From NCBI RefSeq assembly GCF_026151205.1, contig NC_087076.1:4363902-4427901 (forward strand): a stretch of 64,000 nt of DNA, in the 5' to 3' direction. The stretch is from Bolinopsis microptera. Lineage: Eukaryota > Ctenophora > Tentaculata > Lobata > Bolinopsidae. Of this stretch, positions 13,212 through 25,342 are shown one piece after another. The position numbers and the translations under genes are program-made. The notes below the pieces were generated by a model. That model saw only the letters and a list, made by a program, of their open reading frames with translations. It did no database searches and was not told the origin of the DNA. Each line of letters starts with the position of its first letter. Positions within the stretch are counted from its first letter, which is position 1.

Positions 13212-13439
13212 ATATCATATGTATAACTTACTATACTGATAACTTGATAGTAATCGATAAAGTCATAATTAAGGAAAATACGTGAAAAATAATTAGGGGA
13301 AAATAATGGTGACATACATTTTGGTAGTCCGAAAATATGGTGTTTTTCGAAAAACCACCGACTTTCGTACCATTTAAATGTCTCGTATTAGGTAACCTAA
13401 ATATAATTCCTTTTCTGGCAACAGATATCTGTCTTGTGT

Positions 13440-14417
13440 CTAGTTTCCCAGCGAGGAAGGGCCTTGACTGGCCGGAACCGGCTGATTAAGTACAGGCAAA
13501 GTGACTGAGCTGGCGGCAGATTGTGGCTTCTCGGCATTAGGGACACCGGCGCCTGTCTGCGAGCGGAGATTCGGCGAGAAGTAAGAGTTCTGGTAGAAAG
13601 GTTGGTAGAATGCCAGTGGTACACTCCTTCCATACGATAATGGAGCTGTAAATCCGTATGCAGGTGACTGTACTCCTTGAGCAAAATTAGGGGAGTAGGG
13701 AGGGAAAAACTCGGAGAGGGGGTTGAGGGTAAGCTGTGGTACTGGTAGTCTGAGAAGGGTGTAGAGGGTTGGCTGTGGTACTGGTAACCTGGAGGGTAAA
13801 GAGGCGTTGAGGGTTGACTGGGGATGAAGTAGGATGGAGACTACATGTTGCAGGGTGCTGCATGGTTAGCTTCCGTAACTTGCTCCAGATTGAGATTAAG
13901 TCTGAGCTTATTTACTCCACGATCCGACAGCAAACTCTGGATCCTGCCACCCTCTGGTGGTTCGGGATACATAGTTGTGGAGGTTGATTTAGTGACAACT
14001 GGTGTAGGTCGTAGGAGTGTGGTCTTGGGACGGGTAACCCCTACTGGCCATATCTGGGGAGGCGCTGCACTCTAGAGCGTGGCTGGCAGTTGTCTGTTGT
14101 TTCACCACCAGGACCTCTTTTCTTCGTATGCGAATGGCAGGTTTGATCAGCAACTTTCTACCGAACTTGGATTCAATGTTCTCCTGAGCTAGCAGTCTCT
14201 TAGCTTCATTTTCGCTTCTAAAATCCACGAAACAATATCCCTTACTGCACCCATTAACGTCCCGTATTACCTTTATGTCCTCTGGGTAGAATTTGTAATG
14301 TCTCATGATCGTACACACGTCGTATTCCGCCATCCGTGTGTGAAGGTTGCCAATAAAGACTCTGTTCGAGTATTGCACCCCTGTCTTGACAACTTGTTGG
14401 TCGTAATCTGACATCAT
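13440..14417 (-). CDS. DAZ/BOULE-like RRM RNA-binding protein, frames interrupted
   Basis: The N-terminal frame from ATG 14417 (or 14414) encodes one RRM of about 80 aa with RNP2 VFIGNL and RNP1 KGYCFVDF, followed by KLLIKPAIRIRRKE, a block that resembles the conserved GPAIRK end of DAZ-family RRMs. Downstream, two other frames carry compositionally sensible Pro/Tyr/Gln-rich sequence (for example YPPGYQYHS and then FYQPFYQNSYFSPN) ending at a TAG at 13440, like the low-complexity tail of BOULE. Passing from one frame to the next needs either a very short intron (about 43 nt ending CTCTAG near 14075), further splices near 13840, and a shift near the T run at 13707. Known members bind germline mRNAs. 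It could be a retrocopy or pseudogene, or contain assembly indels. RRM confident; subfamily moderate. Confidence 0.5.
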
Positions 14418-14513
14418 AACGAAACCTCAGAAGGAGAAGTAAAAACGGTAAAAGGAGCAAAGAATGTGCAATAACTCTGATGTAAATGGCAAAAGGGCCG
14501 GATGTGGATGGGG

Positions 14514-14792
14514 TCAAATTTCTTCAACATTCATTAAAAACGAGTCTTCATGAGAAATGTTCTCTTCGCACATGTCACAAAGCAACTCAGCCTCAGTAAG
14601 AGATAAATTATTCTTCAATTCTCTCTGCATTTGATATGCAGATTTTGTCTCAAATTATTTCACAGCTGATGAACCCAGAGCAATCATATCAGTAACTTTC
14701 CATGATAACTCTCTTAGCTGCTGAGAACGGGCTACTTCCTTTGCATCTTTAGTTTTCGCTAAATCTTCCTTGATCTTGTAACTGTAGGACAT
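14514..14792 (-). pseudogene. Small helical protein frame with one in-frame stop
   Basis: From ATG 14792 a 93-codon frame runs to a TGA at 14514, broken once by TAA at 14657-14655. The translation on both sides is rich in Lys, Glu and Leu (for example IKEDLAKTKDAKEVARSQQL and, after the stop, LTEAELLCDMCEENISHEDS), as in a small helical adaptor-type protein. The ATG is only 11 nt downstream of the MINPP1 stop codon. The stop may be a true inactivation, an unrecognised intron, or a base error. I do not recognise the family. Confidence 0.35.
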
Positions 14793-14803
14793 TTAAATTT
14801 CAA

Positions 14804-16485
14804 TCACCATCTAACTAGCAAAAAACATCTGCGAATAAACTCAATAACAACAACAACCATGATAGACAGGACCGCCATTTCAACTGTAAGACAACTGTAC
14901 AGATCAAACCCACGACCCTCGCATACTCCCACGAAATCACAGCCCTCCTCCGGAAACATCTCAAGAATTTTATCTAATTTACACGGGCTACCACAGTTGG
15001 GAAACTCTATCGGTTTCTCGTTAAGAAAAGTCTGAACAATCCTCTCACTGGAGTCTGGACACTTCATGGCAACCATAAAGAAGTTGCTTCCCAGAGGGGT
15101 GATATCCCCATAGAACTCCCTCTCGAGGAGACTCCGCTTGGCGGACATGGGCTCAGTCAGGTGACCCATGTGCTCCAACAGCGGGAAAATAGTTTCCGTA
15201 TGAGCGAATTTCAGGTTAGCACCCCGGTCTTGTTTTAAGAAGTTAAGACCGTCCTGCATCAGTACACAGCTGGAGTTGACTGCCTCAGGGATCATTTTAC
15301 CGTTATACCTCATTAGATCGAGATAGAAAGCTGTAACGTAGAGCTCGTTCTCCTCAAACAGGCTGCAGAACTGAGAGTTGCTCATGAGCCGGGGTACTCC
15401 CACTTCCAGTGCGCACAGGATGTGTAGAGTCACCACGTCGTGAGGTGACAGTTGTATTCCCAGACGCTCCCCCATCTTCTTAGTGAGTCTTGTCATCCTG
15501 GAGCCGGTTAGGTACTTGTTAGGCGCAGCTTGCCACGCTGCTTTATTACCTTCCTTGGTTACATAGTTCCGGCACTCTTTGTAGTATCGCAGGAGATGGT
15601 TTTGCTGATGCTCGAATGTGATGTGAGGTCGGTCACTTTTACGATCCCTTTCACTTTTCATTTCAACGACCGGCTCATAAACATGGCACATTCCCTCACA
15701 ATCACGTCTGATATCTTTTGTTTTTAGAATCTCACTCTCGTTACTAACCCGGAAGGATTTCCCGTATGCCCCGTGCAGGAAGCTCAGAGCTGAACTGATA
15801 CAACGGCCCTTAAAAGAGGTCCCTACCCGCACGTGAGAGGTGTCGGATAAAAGGTCGGGGAACACCTGGGAGAACCTCTCCCCCTGCCCAGAGAGTTGTC
15901 TGTATCCCTCCACTATCAGGTCCTTGTTGGGCTTGTTACCGTGACTGAAATCTAGGAGAACAATACCATTTAACATCCAACCAATTAAACAGATATTTAG
16001 AACAAGTTTTAATTTTAGAAAAAGAAAGTATTCAAGGACTTAGTTTTATATTTTGGTTAAATGATAATAGCAAGTAAGGTTCATACCTAGAAGCCACTTA
16101 AGATTATCGTTAGGTAGGCCCTTAGTCTTGTATGTAGACTGCAGGGCACCCACTAGCGTGTCTATTCTCTTCACTATATTCTTGCCGATGTTCCTTGTGC
16201 CGTGACGGTGTACACTGAAATTGAATCACAGTTAGAATTGAAAAGATTTTGTCCCATTATGTATCACAGCTCACAAAAATAAAATTGGTCACTACAAAAA
16301 AACAATTCCACAAAACTCAAGCACTCCAAAACAAACTTTCACCTGAACAAGGACACTGGTTTACAGGGGAAGTCGAAATCAAGGACATTTCCTGCTACCA
16401 GGTGGTATGGAGTTTTAGAGCCATACGGGGCGTGTTTCTGAGACCAGACCAGCGGGACCAGGAATAAAATCAATAGTTGTAACAT
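14804..16485 (-). CDS. MINPP1: Multiple inositol-polyphosphate phosphatase (histidine acid phosphatase)
   Basis: Three in-phase exons, 16485-16343, 16214-16087 and 15951-14804, give 472 aa (human MINPP1 is 487). The first 16 residues are a signal peptide (MLQLLILFLVPLVWSQ), followed by SKTPYHLVAG as in MINPP1. Exon 2 carries the catalytic HRHGTR motif (the family's RHGxR, with the nucleophilic His). Near residue 340 the usual C-terminal HAE proton-donor motif reads HTE in AHTETIFPLL. The last 30 residues are strongly hydrophobic (EMAVLSIMVVVVIEFIRRCF), suggesting a membrane anchor. Members dephosphorylate inositol hexakisphosphate and 2,3-bisphosphoglycerate in the ER or outside the cell. The Ala-to-Thr change in HAE is tolerated in some relatives, so activity is likely but not certain. 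Confidence 0.87.
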
Positions 16486-17113
16486 TCTGATGATAGGTGT
16501 ACGTTCCGATTGACTGATTGTGCAGTTCCTAACTCGAACCCATTTTATCTCATCGTAAGGTAAGCCAGACCGCTCTGCTATGAGCGTCTCATCCTAAAGT
16601 AGGGAAGTTTATCGTTAGGATCAGCTGAAACTTTGCAGAATGTTTGAATATCGAAACTCGTGCGTTTAATATGTTAGAGAAGTGGGATTTCCAGGGCTGA
16701 GTTATGGCCCAAATTATAACAATACAAAATATTATTGTAGGCAATAAATCAAAATTCTGCGAAATACAACGTTAGAATCAGAAAATAACACTGTCACATC
16801 AGCATTCAGCTGGATTCATAAACATAACGTTAAAACGACAATGCCAATTACAAACATTATAACATTATGAATATCTCTAACCCACGCTACATTTTTTCCA
16901 AAGCTAAAAGGATCCATACTTTACTAATTTAGATCTGAATCTATTCACAGTCCGCAGGTGTTAAACACTATACAGCGTGTCACAGGAATCCGAACATTCA
17001 CATCTTTTCCAGATCTTTCGAGTAGCTTTATCCAGCAATACTAAACTTCTCCTATAATCATTAATCAAGCAACATGAAACCCTAGATCTGAGTTCATTAC
17101 GATTGGTTTCACG
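16486..17113. other. Intergenic, MINPP1 5' end to RGP1 3' end
   Basis: AT-rich with no supported gene or RNA. It should contain the MINPP1 promoter (proximal to 16486) and the RGP1 3' UTR and poly(A) signal near 17050-17113. Confidence 0.4.
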
Positions 17114-20100
17114 TCAAACAACGTCCTTAGTCTGAGTTCTCTGCCAGGCTATGGTGGCAATGTATTGGGGCAAGGTGGGCACCACTCTCACAGGGAGTTC
17201 CCAGGAGAGTGTGGAGACGTTCAGTGTCTCCAGAGGTCTCCAGTCGCAGTCCAGACCTTTGGCTGAGACAGAGGTCAGGCCCGCGTCGACTATCTCCCCT
17301 GATTTGCGGAGATGTGCGATCACAAAATCAAAGTGGACCTGGAAGAGAACGTTTACAGACGTTTTAAACGTGAAGACAGTTTTTAAATGCTACAATAATG
17401 GCGATTGGTGGGTAATTTAGATTATAGCGGCCCATATTTACAGCAAATTGCTGGGAACAGACATAATCTAATCAATAAACGATTAAACAATCAAACAAGA
17501 AGCTACAGCTTACCTGCCACCTGACGAGAACAATATTAGTGGAGAATGAGTTGACAACGTTGAGGGGGATATGAAGGGTAACGGCGGTGGATTTGGTGTG
17601 AATACACTGAATAGTTTTAGTATCATGAGTGGTACATCTGGTGTCAGTCCCTTCGTTTATCTCACTTTCTGGGGATATCGTCTCCAGAGCTTGCAATTTT
17701 AATGTTACCTGTAGAGTGTAGATGTATAAATATTTACTAATCGATTATTAAATTTTTACAATGCAGCTAAAATGAATTATTCAACTCAATATCATGTAGT
17801 GACAAAATATTAATCAACTCAAATATGGCGCCCAATCCATAATCTCATAATTAGACAAGAAAGAGTTAAACATTGATTCACCAGTTAACACATTAACCAA
17901 TGACGCAATTATACATCTCACCAACCTGAACACATTGCAACTCTCCGAACTCTAAGTTAACTTCTATCGGATCTCCTAGTCGGTAAGCTCCTTTAGTAAG
18001 ACGAACTATTGACACCAACCCTTCACTCGTTTTCACTTCAAAACTTCTCGGTCGTTTACAGCACAACGACTGAAAAGGAATTATGGGATTAATCCACTAT
18101 AGCAGCCAAAGTGTAAGAAACATTTTAATTTATAAACAATTGTTTAAGAGAATTTGACAGCAAATTTAATTTTTTTAAATGTTTCCAATGTCCAAAATTC
18201 TCTCGTTTCAATATTGAAAACACTAAAAAATAATCACAAACATTTAACTGAATTATCTTAACCACGTACAATTTTCCAACTTAACCACTTTACATTAAGA
18301 TCTAATTATCTCCTCCGCTTTAACCTAGGTGTGGACCGAAATTCACATCTTTACCGTTTTCAGTCTTATTCCAAATAACTAAATTCCTAAATCAATTATA
18401 AGCAACTCGATCCAGATGAGCATTAGCGATGGTTCACATCAAAAAAACGTCTATCTATTCTTCCAGGCATCAAAATTCAACACCACTTGAGTTCCCAGAA
18501 GTGTGGATTCATGTTCTCCAAGAGTCTTCATCGCAGTAGATCTTGCTAACAGATAGCCCGCGTCACTTACTTCCCCTGATTTCAATGCGTTCAAAACATA
18601 AACAGTAACCTGGAATGAGACTTTACAGACGTTTTAAACGTAACATTAATTTAATTGCTACAAAATGCATGTTAATAGAAAATACAATTACAGCAATTGC
18701 TCGGAACAAATAATCCTGAATAATAAGATAACAAATCAACAGAAATTTAAGATACCCACTGAGTAGAAACAAGTAAAAGAGTGACAAGTATAGAGTGGAT
18801 ATGAGGGTAACGGAGATGATATGGTTAGATACAGAATAAGAGTACAGAGTACAGAGTGTCAGTCCCTCGAATCTCACTTTCTGGAGTCCCAGAGCTTAGC
18901 AATATTAATGTTACTGTAGATAGAGTATAAGTTTATAGATATAGTAAAGTTTACAATGCAGTAATGAATTATCAACTCAATATATGTAGTACAAATAGAT
19001 TACAACTCAAATATGGTCCAACAGTACGATAATTAGACAAGAAGAGTAACAGATACAGTTACACATACCAGAGCATATATACATTACACTAAACCATTGA
19101 ACTCCCGAATCTAAGTAACTAGTATACGGATCTCCTAGTGTATAAGTCTAGAGTAGGTATAGACGTACAGACACAACCTTCACTGTTTCACTAACAACGT
19201 CTCGGTCAGTTACAGGCACAAGCTGAAAAGAATTAGGACTAATCAGTATAGAGTCCAAGTTAAGAACATTATATAACATATAGTAAGAGATTACAGAGTT
19301 TTAAGTACATGTAAAAGTATCTCGTATTAATATGATAACTAAGTAATAATCACAACTTTTTAGAATTACTGAAGTACCAAAATTCTCATAATGCATAAGT
19401 ACAAGAGTCTGCTTCAAGCTAGTGTGGCCTTACACTGTCGTTTATTCATATTACTACTAAGATTTCCTTGATGCTATTATCTGCCAAATGAGCCTAATCC
19501 AAGCTGAAAATGAATTTCTCAATTCTCAGAATGATATGTAACACCTTTCCGCATTTGTGATATTCAAACACAGGAAATTTTTCCCTTCAGTATCGGTATA
19601 CATACTCCACAATGTAATGGAAAGTAACATAGGATGAGCATATCGCCCGCTACCATAATTTAGCTCTTTCTGACTGCTCCCGCCAAGCATCCGGCATAGA
19701 AACAAGGATGGCAATTAAGGCGAGTCCCTGGGGCTTACAATCAGGTCAGTCAGCAATACTCATAGAGTACAGAGCATAGAGTATAGAGTATAGAGTATAG
19801 AGTACACAGTATAGAGTATAGAGTATAGAGTACAGACTACAGAGTATAGAGTACAGAGTATAGAGTACACAGTATAGAGTACAGAGTACAGAGTACAGAG
19901 TACAGAGTATAGAGTACAGAGTACAGAGTGCAGAATGCAGAGTACAGAGTACAGAGCATAGAGTATAGAGTACAGAGCATAGAGTATAGAGTACAGAGTA
20001 TAGAGTATAGAGTACAGAGTATAGAGTATAGAGTATAGAGTATAGAGTACAGAGTACAGAGTACAGAGTACAGAGTACAGAGTGCAGAGTACAGAGTACA

Positions 20101-22672
20101 GAGCATAGAGTATAGAGTATAGACTATAGAGTATAGAGTACCCAGTATAGAGTATAGAGTACACAGTATAGAGTACAGACTACAGAGTATAGAGTACAGA
20201 GTATAGAGTATAGAGTATAGAGTACAGAGTATAGAGTACAGAGTATAGAGTATAGAGTATAGAGTATAGAGTATAGAGTATAGAGTATAGAGTACAGATT
20301 ACAGAGTACAGAGTACAGAGTACAGATGCTGCTATATACTCTTCTGACCTGGACTTTGTCCATGAAGTAGTCCTCATAGTTGATGCACTCTTCTCTGGGT
20401 GCGAAGGGGTGTGAAAGAGGCTTCTTGGGTCCGTCAACAAGACTAATACCTAGGATAAGGTGTTACAGATAAGATTACCATATTTGATAACACTGAGAAA
20501 GAAAATGTTAAATATTTATAATATTTATCAGTACAATAGTATCATAGTAAAATGGAATGCATAAAATGCAAAGAATTAGTTCAATATGCCAAAGCAGACA
20601 AAGCTGTAGATGAAAATGAAGAGTGTAACTGGAAATATACATATTGAAATTTACATTTTAGAAACATAATTAGAAGAAACCGGAAGGATATTGGTAATTT
20701 GGAACTCACTGAATTGTTCCATTACCCGTAGTATTGTTACTGTAACTCTACTGATAAATATCGCTCAAGTGCTATGGCGGATCTAAGCAAAAAGAGCACA
20801 TAAATCTAAGAATTGTTCTAGATACTGATAGTTGGATAATATCCAGTTGGAAGAGACAAGGACAAATGAAACAGGAAGTTAGGAATGTAGGCCATAAATT
20901 GTTCTAGACATGTAACAGTTTCTATTACCAGTCTGGCAATTGCCATGGTGGTAATAAGCTCTTCCTAAAGTGGAGATACTAGGACATTACCAGATCAGCT
21001 AAATGCTTATTGCTTGCTTAGAGTCGACACTTAACAAAGAAGCTAACTTAACCAATAGTATCTATATCCCAGCAGTTGATAACTATATTACGTGAAATAA
21101 AGGGGAGAAAGCCTGGTGGACATTAATCCTACAGTTATATCTTAACGTAAACTGTATAAAAGGGTTACTATTGAGGTCCATCATTTCACGGATATTGATC
21201 TGATTGATAAGGAAATAACCGCAGGTGGAAGATCAACCTCTGCATTATGACGGAGGCCGAGGTCAGGTCTTTGTTGTTGAAAGAGCTGGGTTTCATTTAG
21301 ACGTGTAAACAGTAATAGAAAGAGAAGAAATTACTCAAATACTCTTATATAAAAACACATTTTAATGCTCAAGGACCTAAAGCTGAAACGATGAGTTAAA
21401 AGGAAGATGCATAGACCATAGTTACACTGGAAAATACACAAATTCTTAACAAACCCTGCCACAATTTTAGAAAATAGTTATGTTAAAAAACGTACCAGGA
21501 AGGTTAATAATTCTGATAGGAAGGTTGATGAGGGTCACTGGCTTGTTAACTCGTTGAAGTCCAACCAACACGATGTAGCTGTATTTGATGTAGGAGCCCC
21601 GATATGAAGGTGGAGAGTGAGTTGGTACAATTCCGCTGAACTTCAACTCCTACTGGGGAGGGTTCTGGGTTTAGCGGTTAATTCGGTCCAGAAGATTGTT
21701 ATACATGGTATATTTTAACATAAATACAATGGGATCTAATGCCATGGACCGTGGCTATCATTGAAGGCCTCCATACCAGTTTTAAAATAATATGCTGGAA
21801 TGCTGAGCTGAGCGGAATCGATCTACAGAATTGTCTAGTTCTATTCGCGCGCGTTAGGAATTCGCGCGTACCAAATTCCCAACAACTTTAACTCGACTCA
21901 ATCGTAATGCATTTGTCTTTCGCGCCTGCCGAACACTGGTATGTGATTCCACGAAATAGTACCACATACGGACCTAGTTATATTAAGATGTTACCCTGGC
22001 TTTGGTATGCGCAACAGAAACAACATGCCCCGCTATTGCTATATGTTATAAAAATTGTTCAAAGAGAAATTACTAACAGTTCCAAATTACAGCACTACGT
22101 TACCTTGGAGGAATGTGGTAGCAGTTGAAGATCACAAAACAATATCTCAGGGTCAGAGGAAAAGAAACAATCGTTTGCAACGTGTTTATTAAGAGCAGAG
22201 TTGGAGTTAGTAACTTCTTGCTGCTCCCTGGCGATCTGCACGTGACGCTCGTCTACTCTGAGAATGTTAGAGTGACCAAGAAGTTAACACGCCCAGTCAA
22301 CATGGTGCGAAACTAAATAACTCACGGGATTTTGGGTTACAACGAAAAAGATATGAACGGTATGCAGATCTGAACAAAATGTACTTCTACTGGACTTTTC
22401 CAGACCCCCTACCATAAAGGTTAACTTAAGAAAACCATACTTGAAAGAAAAAGCAAGGATATATGTAGGATCTCAAGTTGAAATGACGAGAAATTAATAA
22501 TCCATGATGATATTTTAAAACACACTCACGTGACATGACCAGATATTTGGCCGGTAGCCCAAGCCAGTCTGTCAGCAACATCGGACGAGTTGTGAACCAG
22601 GAGGGCACATTTTATTGTCTGTCCTACAATGTACACTCCCCCTCCTTCCACCGACAATGTTACTTCGACCAT
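17114..22672 (-). CDS. RGP1: RGP1, Rab6A guanine-nucleotide exchange complex partner
   Basis: Seven in-phase exons: 22672-22530, 22257-22104, 21649-21496, 20449-20349, 18069-17926, 17708-17514, 17338-17114, giving 371 aa (human RGP1 391). The start is the ATG giving MVEVTLS, aligned with human MIEVVAEL; an upstream in-frame ATG at 22735 is the alternative. Recognisable blocks are LAWATGQISGH, PEILFCDLQL, PPSYRGSYIKYSYI, LQRVNKPVTLI, GAYRLGDPIEVNLEFGELQC and STLSWELPVRVVPT, all in the same order as in human. The protein adopts an arrestin-like fold and acts with RIC1 as a Golgi Rab6 exchange factor. The intron between exons 4 and 5 contains a decayed copy of the last exons and a minisatellite. 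Confidence 0.88.
18455..19270 (-). repeat. Degenerate tandem duplicate of the RGP1 3' exon region
   Basis: The sequence follows about 17230-18075 in the same order, including the TTTACAGACGTTTTAAACGT intron segment and GGTAACGG, CTCACTTTCTGG, TCGGATCTCCTAG-type exon fragments. The first pseudo-exon (18480-18608) still reads as protein on the minus strand, with KSGEVSDAG matching KSGEIVDAG of the real last exon. Beyond 18610 the copy has dozens of small deletions and short AGTA/ATAGA insertions, so no coding frame survives. It lies wholly inside an RGP1 intron. Confidence 0.7.
19755..20332. repeat. GAGTAYA heptamer minisatellite
   Basis: About 580 bp made of GAGTATA and GAGTACA heptamers in irregular alternation with rare GCATA, CTATA and CACAG variants. 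Seven bases is not a multiple of three, so all long frames through it (Leu-Tyr-Ser repeats on the minus strand) are repeat artefacts. It abuts RGP1 exon 4 on its left side. Confidence 0.9.
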
Positions 22673-23278
22673 CTCCCATACATTCTCAACGTTCCATTTA
22701 CATTCCTCGTCTGAATTTGAGAGGTTGGTCAGCATTTGTGATAATATTCAGGGAGTAAGGGTTATGGCGTAATCACTATTAAAATAATCCATGAATATTA
22801 ATACACTTCTATTAATTGTGATATATATATAATATGTATATATTATATATATGTTTAAACCTCTTAACCCAACAACGTTGACTTGAATTATTGATGTCCT
22901 AGAATATTCCCTCCCAGCAAAACACACTAAAAAGAGTGCTTCATAACTTATTTATAACAGTGATCTAATGAAACAAAAACGTGCATTTTATATCGAATAA
23001 GTTAAACAAATCATGAAAATCATAATTGTGGTTACCAAGAAGGATTTCATAGTCTTCTAATACAAAAAACGAGGCAAGTTAAATATCAAAATTTCTAGTT
23101 CGTCCTCCAGCGAGTAAAAGGTTTATTGACGAATGTCGATGATTTGATTTTGACTCCAATAATTTAAACTAAGACATGTTAGATGATCATTATCACCGGA
23201 GCTCCATTAAAGCGAACAGCTGATCTGTGATCACGATTCAAACTCTAAAGTAGTGTGAAGTAATACAATTTACAGATC

Positions 23279-23565
23279 TCAACTGGATATATCCAAACGA
23301 AGAGTTACTACTGTTGCTGGGTGTTTCTTGATGTAAAGCACAAGTTGATCGTACGGTCTATTTGCTATAAAACAAAGTTTATCCCTATCAGAAAAGTTAT
23401 TATTTTTGATAATCAGAGCCATCAGGACCAAGTTCACGTTGACTGACACCCGCATTTCGTTCTTTTTCGTCGGACCAGTTCTTCCACCGATTCTCATGGG
23501 CATCGATCTGCCAGTGGTAGTTCTGATACAGATCGTTCTGACTGTACCTGGACGGCTGACCTGGG
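23279..23565 (-). CDS. Possible terminal exon, unidentified
   Basis: After a good acceptor (TTTAAAATTCCCAG, exon edge near 23565) two frames remain open. One runs to a TGA at 23279 (about 95 codons, including KLCFIANRPYDQLVLYIKKH); the other, shorter, gives NDLYQNYHWQIDAHENRWKN and ends near 23395. Either could be the last exon of a minus-strand gene, but I find no upstream exon in 23600-25340 and recognise no family. Treat as tentative. Confidence 0.25.
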
Positions 23566-23846
23566 AATTTTAAATCAAAGTGAGGAGGAAGAGTTTTAAA
23601 ACATTTCCGTTTTCAAAAATTAAATTTGCATGAATTGAGAAAAGGGAGTGTGATAACTGGTAGGGCTTACAACTTTACAATTTAGAAATTTCAGCGAGGA
23701 TTTTGATGGATGTCAATTGTCAATGGAAGGAGCAACTTTTAACAAGAATTTCGCCGCGGTAACACCACGCACGATCAAATTTCCCTACTGCATACAATTT
23801 AATTGTTCTACTTTATTGTATCCCAGAGTGGTGTTTGGCGCATGTA

Positions 23847-24373
23847 CAGCAGGGTGTCATAATTATTGGCGCGCAGACAATTTTGCTTAAAATTTTAGCT
23901 TACCCAAGCTTTTAGAAACGATCATAACTTGACTTCTGAGGGTCAGTTTTCTATGGAGTCTTAATCATTCGAGAGATAATCCTTCATACTACAGTTCAGT
24001 CTAAAAACAAAGTCCGAAAGAAGTTATATATGATATGTTTCGCTATCGCCTGAAGAGCTGTGCACTTTAGTCTAAAGAATAATTTCAGAAAAAATTCACC
24101 AAAAAAAAATTACACATAAATCCCTTACTCCTTCGTAAATCTAACCAAGTATGATATCGACACTTTAAATAACAGTCTAAATTATGGGTTTTGAGGTACA
24201 TCAACACAAAATTCTGAATTTAAGAAAAAGTTCAGACGATTGTTTACAGACCAGTTTTTGAATTTTGTAATTTCGATATTCAGAAGTAAAGTTATGACCC
24301 GTCGAAAAATATTGATTTCATCATAAAATACACATAAAATTTCAAACACGCCAATAATTCTGACACCCTGCTG
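23847..24373. mobile_element. 527-bp mariner-type MITE
   Basis: Terminal inverted repeats of about 25 bp, CAGCAGGGTGTCATAATTAT on the left and the complement of CAGCAGGGTGTCAGAATTAT on the right, flanked on both sides by TA (23845-23846, 24374-24375). No coding capacity. TA flanks and CAG...CTG ends fit a non-autonomous Tc1/mariner-type element. Confidence 0.75.
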
Positions 24374-25342
24374 TACAATGTAATAAACGTTTATATTATA
24401 TTAGGCGTGCAGAACTTGAAAAATCCTGCGCGCATCTGAGGTGTCGCCGTCGATCTGTATGTGGTTTGGTTGTAGATCATTTCATACTTTGCGCGGTTTT
24501 GTTTCGTGTTAACAATAACGATATGCGTATCATGTCACGTCATATTACTGCATCGTATGCCAACTTATTGACTGTAATAAAATATGCTGTCTCGTCTTAG
24601 TTATTATTTGTATCTAACATAAACTAATACATTTTGATTCTTACTCGACACATCACAGCACCATCGACTTTCGAGCCTTTTATTTGATAATAAAGCATAC
24701 CACAATCTTGATATTATAGTTGCTTCTTGAATGTAACTGTGAAGTAACATTTGTTCTCAACTATGTATTCCAATGCTTTCTACCATTCAGTGTCGATTAA
24801 CTGTTAAACAATCAGCCCACAGCCACGAGTTTATCAGCTGACATCATAATTTTATTTGTTTTGACTTGCTGAATTTTATCACTCGGTAATTTATTAAGCT
24901 TGTTTCGCACAAATAACACCTATATTGATGATTGATCCGTTTGTAACAGTCGTCAAGCACCAAAAACTGGTTGCTATGCCTGTAATTAATTAACTCATAA
25001 CCAGCGTCGCGCGCGCAAAATAGACTCCTTTTATACACATAATTATAGGGGAGTGGTCTATATTGCGAAGGAGCAGACTTTTGTCGACACCGTAGGACCG
25101 TCGGGCCACCTCATATATCCAAACCCGATTACTTATTCCCTACGATCTTTTTGCCTTCGGCAAGAGTAGGGAAAAAAATTGTTTCCGTAATTCTCTAGAA
25201 AACTGTAGACGCAGGACTAATTGTGTCATTTAAAAAGATTCATATTAAAATGAATCGGATTAGGTGACCGGAAATATTTCTCTCTTAGACCTTCGTACTG
25301 AAATCACGACGATGGTCACCAGTAATGAAGTTTAAACTGGTC

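Noticed and set aside
19760..20440. Long minus-strand Leu-Tyr-Ser repeat frames
   Set aside because: Produced by the GAGTAYA minisatellite; no start context or conserved domain, and three frames are equally open.
21907..22316. Two plus-strand frames of 63-73 codons
   Set aside because: They overlap RGP1 exon 2 on the opposite strand, which joins in phase and aligns with human RGP1.
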